Part shown: one piece after another, positions 61,975 to 64,000 of the stretch
Position numbering within the stretch: position 1 is the stretch's first letter
How the letters are laid out: each line of letters begins with the position of its first letter
Assembly: GCA_902492205.1 (NCBI GenBank)
Contig: CABUKU010000001.1
Coordinates: 62,001 to 126,000 of the forward strand
From: an uncultured Bacteroides sp.
Lineage (GTDB): Bacteria > Bacteroidota > Bacteroidia > Bacteroidales > Bacteroidaceae
Length of the DNA: 64,000 nt
Direction: 5' to 3'
Notes under the pieces: model-generated
What the model was told of the DNA's origin: nothing
Database searches by the model: none
Seen by the model: only the letters and a program-made list of their open reading frames with translations
Position numbers and translations under genes: made by a program

Positions 61975-62724
61975 CGGAACTTCCATCCACGGGCTTTCCG
62001 CATCGGTGAGCGCTGCACATACCTTTTGTGTGCTGCACAGAAATGTAAGGGGATTATCCGTGTGCATGGCTTCTCCTATCAGATAACTTTTGGCAGCTTC
62101 CTGCCACGAATCAAATCCGGTTTTGCACCGTTGATAGGCTGTTTCGATATATCCCCATGCTTCTTGTTCGGTGAGATAACCCACATCAAAGGTAAGACGG
62201 GCTATAAATACCATCAATGCCATATCCCATGCAAGAGCGCCTTTTTTCAAATCGGCGGAAGTGAGGGAAAGGATAGTGTTTTCCCGCAGTATCTCCAGAT
62301 TATCCGAAAGGTTTCCGGCATAATAGAGGGCAATCTCGGTGAAATAAAAGTTATCTTCTATGTACTTTTCCCGGTCTTGCTTGTTTTTCATGGTAAGCAA
62401 CAAGGGTTGCAGCACTTCATAGGCGGTGCGTTCTCCTTCATCGAGCAGGAAGTTGAGCACGCCATGCGCTGCGGTAGATCCTTCTATCTGCCAGTGCAGC
62501 GGGTTATCGTCAAGGCACTCCCTTAGTTGTGCGGGGTTCAGTCCTGTTTGTAGCGAGTTGCAATAAGCCCCTTTGTTTTCTCCGTTGATAAGTCCCGGAA
62601 GCAGGGCGGCACGTTGCAGGGCGGACAAAGGAACGGTGCGCTTATTCCTTAAATAAGGAGTGGGGACAGCCACGCAGCTTTGATTGCCGGTAAATAAATG
62701 ATGTAAGTAAGCTACTAGTTTCAT
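61963..62724 (-). CDS. DUF1266 family protein
   Basis: A 253-aa soluble protein. The C-terminal block ALAWDMALMVFIARLTFDVG, YLTEQEAWGYIETAYQR and FDSWQEAAKSYLIGEAMHTD is the DUF1266 signature. Function is unknown. ATG 62724 (MKLVAYLHHLF) is used; an upstream frame reaches 62769 through the terminator hairpin. It converges on the DUF5009 gene with a 12-base overlap. Confidence 0.78.
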   Translation of the reverse strand: MKLVAYLHHLFTGNQSCVAVPTPYLRNKRTVPLSALQRAALLPGLINGENKGAYCNSLQTGLNPAQLRECLDDNPLHWQIEGSTAAHGVLNFLLDEGERTAYEVLQPLLLTMKNKQDREKYIEDNFYFTEIALYYAGNLSDNLEILRENTILSLTSADLKKGALAWDMALMVFIARLTFDVGYLTEQEAWGYIETAYQRCKTGFDSWQEAAKSYLIGEAMHTDNPLTFLCSTQKVCAALTDAESPWMEVPLNF

Positions 62725-62749
62725 AGTGTGTATGTTAATATATAGATTG

Positions 62750-62782
62750 AAAAAAGAAGAGAGCACCATGATGATGCTCTCT
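62750..62782 (-). terminator. Terminator of the surface-protein gene (minus strand)
   Basis: AGAGAGCA (62758-62765) pairs with TGCTCTCT (62775-62782), with CAT/ATG pairing inside. On the minus strand the stem is followed by TCTTTTTTC, a good rho-independent tail. Confidence 0.85.
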
Positions 62783-62809
62783 AATTTCAGCTAGGAATGA
62801 AAAAATTAA

Positions 62810-64000
62810 TTATGCCGGTGCATTTGTAAAATATACAGTCAACTCATAATTTGTTACTACATCATTTTGGTCAGTTAGAGAAAGAATAATCTTATCTTCT
62901 GTAATCTGTCCATGTGCTTTAGGTGTAACCTCAAGACCAGAAGAAGTTACTGCTACAGTGCAATATCCATTAACACTTTTAGCAGCATATGACTTTACAT
63001 AAGTATTTGTAATAGAAGTATTCAAGGTAAGCGGTGCAGTACCATCAACAATACTAAGTGTAAGTGCTTCTGTTACTTTCTCTCCTACCTGTGGAGCATA
63101 AATTTTAGTTTTACTCAATGCGCCGCCGTCTAATGCACTTATAAAGTTAGCTACAAATTGAGGAAGCTTTACGGTAAAGTTTGAATTACCTGCTACTTTA
63201 TAACTGAACTGTACATTTGCAGGAATGTAACCCTCTGCATTCCAGAATTTACCAGCTGTAGTTTTCAAGTCAGGACTGTCATAAGTAACAACTGCGGAAG
63301 TTGTATTCGTTAAATCTTCTACAATAAAGTTTGCAGCATCTACATCTGTACCTAAAGTATAAATATTATTTATATCAAACTCATAATTTTCACCAGTTTT
63401 TGCCCCCTCTTTATTAAGACGTGCAGTTAATACATCACCATTAAAGAAAGCAGCTTTTCTTGTTACAATAGCATCTGCACTAGGCAATGTTACATTAATC
63501 TCAACAGGAACTACTTTAAGTTGGTTATGTTTTGCATCTTTAATGATAAAGTTTGCGATGTATTTTCCCGGTTTGGCAGTAGTTGCATAATTAGCTTTAG
63601 GAAGAGTAGTTTTTACTACTGTTTTGATATTGCTTCGGATATTTGTATTACTTGATAAATCAGCAACGCTATTCTGTGCATTTAGATAATCACTTGAAGC
63701 TGTAGGAGTTCCAAAAGGACATTCAGTACCTGCATCTGTAGTGCCGTCTGCTTTCTTAAATTCCCACTCTATTGTTTCAGCAATAGCCACAGTCTCAGCA
63801 CTAATGCTTGTCAATGCTGTGCCAAAGTTAACAACAGCACCTTGATTTGCAGCTACATCCGTTACCACATAATCAATTGAGATAGGAGCATCAGGAGTGA
63901 CTGTGCCGGCAGCGAAGGTAACAGCTAAGTCAGTTACACTTTCATTAATACTACCATTATTAAGCAACTGATGCAAAGTAAATGTTACTGTCTGTCCTGC
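62810..64000 (-). CDS. C-terminal part of a large beta-rich surface protein, cut by window edge
   Basis: The minus-strand frame ends at 62810 and runs off the window at 64000 without a credible start (the codon at 63974-63976 that could be read as a start is TTG inside the frame). The visible ~396 residues are rich in Thr, Val, Ala and Asn with alternating hydrophobic residues, for example TPDAPISIDYVVTD, KTAGKFWNAEGYIPANVQFS-like sequence and KIILSLTDQNDVVTNYELTV. There is no cysteine-rich region and no recognised sorting domain at the C-terminus. It probably consists of Ig-like or cadherin-like repeats. Followed by a strong terminator. Confidence 0.7.
   Translation of the reverse strand, partial: AGQTVTFTLHQLLNNGSINESVTDLAVTFAAGTVTPDAPISIDYVVTDVAANQGAVVNFGTALTSISAETVAIAETIEWEFKKADGTTDAGTECPFGTPTASSDYLNAQNSVADLSSNTNIRSNIKTVVKTTLPKANYATTAKPGKYIANFIIKDAKHNQLKVVPVEINVTLPSADAIVTRKAAFFNGDVLTARLNKEGAKTGENYEFDINNIYTLGTDVDAANFIVEDLTNTTSAVVTYDSPDLKTTAGKFWNAEGYIPANVQFSYKVAGNSNFTVKLPQFVANFISALDGGALSKTKIYAPQVGEKVTEALTLSIVDGTAPLTLNTSITNTYVKSYAAKSVNGYCTVAVTSSGLEVTPKAHGQITEDKIILSLTDQNDVVTNYELTVYFTNAPA

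Noticed and set aside
1..64000. tRNA genes, insertion sequences or prophage genes
   Set aside because: None seen on reading both strands: no T-arm words in a cloverleaf context, no transposase, integrase or capsid-like protein.

Overview
The window looks like chromosome of a gut Bacteroides or close relative (order Bacteroidales). The evidence is a SusC/SusD pair driven by an ECF sigma factor and a FecR anti-sigma factor, an NVEALA-class leader peptide, S46 peptidase, DUF3108, DUF4348 and DUF2851 proteins, an SDR plus UxuA mannonate pathway, and repeated matches to the Bacteroides promoter -7 box (TAnnTTTG, sometimes with TTG about 20 bases upstream). No rRNA, tRNA, CRISPR array, insertion sequence or prophage was seen. 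The species cannot be named from sequence reading alone.

Layout. 1-10.9 kb is mostly housekeeping: a window-cut glycosyltransferase, pdxB, purN, acpP-fabF-rnc, a phosphofructokinase, a GH3-family enzyme, mnmA, cysS and a hotdog thioesterase. 10.8-15.6 kb holds a DUF3108 protein and a large Ig-like lipoprotein (overlapping genes), then a CBM9-like protein with a sugar-kinase-like protein. 15.8-19.9 kb holds a MORN-type protein, an ankyrin protein, a dihydrouridine synthase and a creatininase-family hydrolase. 20.0-30.1 kb is a coherent uptake locus: ECF sigma, FecR, SusC with an STN signalling domain, SusD, two exported glycerophosphodiester phosphodiesterases and a GlpT-type antiporter. Together they suggest capture of glycerophosphodiesters at the cell surface, cleavage in the periplasm and import of glycerol-3-phosphate. 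30.6-32.6 kb holds a DUF4348 protein, a beta-propeller lipoprotein and a cysteine-rich NVEALA peptide in AT-rich DNA. 32.9-38.0 kb holds a DUF2851 protein and a dapB-lepB-lepB-like-WbqC operon whose second signal peptidase has lost its catalytic residues. 38.4-39.3 kb holds a large repeated structured RNA in front of an unknown 137-aa gene. 39.4-51.6 kb holds an isochorismatase-like enzyme, a LacI-SDR-UxuA mannonate operon, fucO, an M16 peptidase, a LOG-SIS-PfkB operon and a DEAD-box helicase. 52-58.9 kb is a minus-strand run of alkD, ruvB, a flippase, DUF389 and an S46 peptidase. 59-64 kb holds a GH18-ThuA fusion, a DUF5009 membrane protein, a DUF1266 protein and a window-cut surface protein.

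The most striking non-coding signal is a set of six intergenic arrays at about 1.74, 7.73, 13.72, 30.44, 38.25 and 51.73 kb. Each consists of four units at exactly 22-bp period (88 bp). Each array has its own sequence, yet nearly all units are palindromic, and in most arrays the outer units also mirror one another. All six lie downstream of gene 3' ends. Two of them are paired with a related ~96-bp hairpin element in the same relative orientation. The second non-coding highlight is the 38.42-38.81 kb RNA: three tandem rod-like hairpins, two of which show compensatory base changes, with alternative pairings between neighbours.
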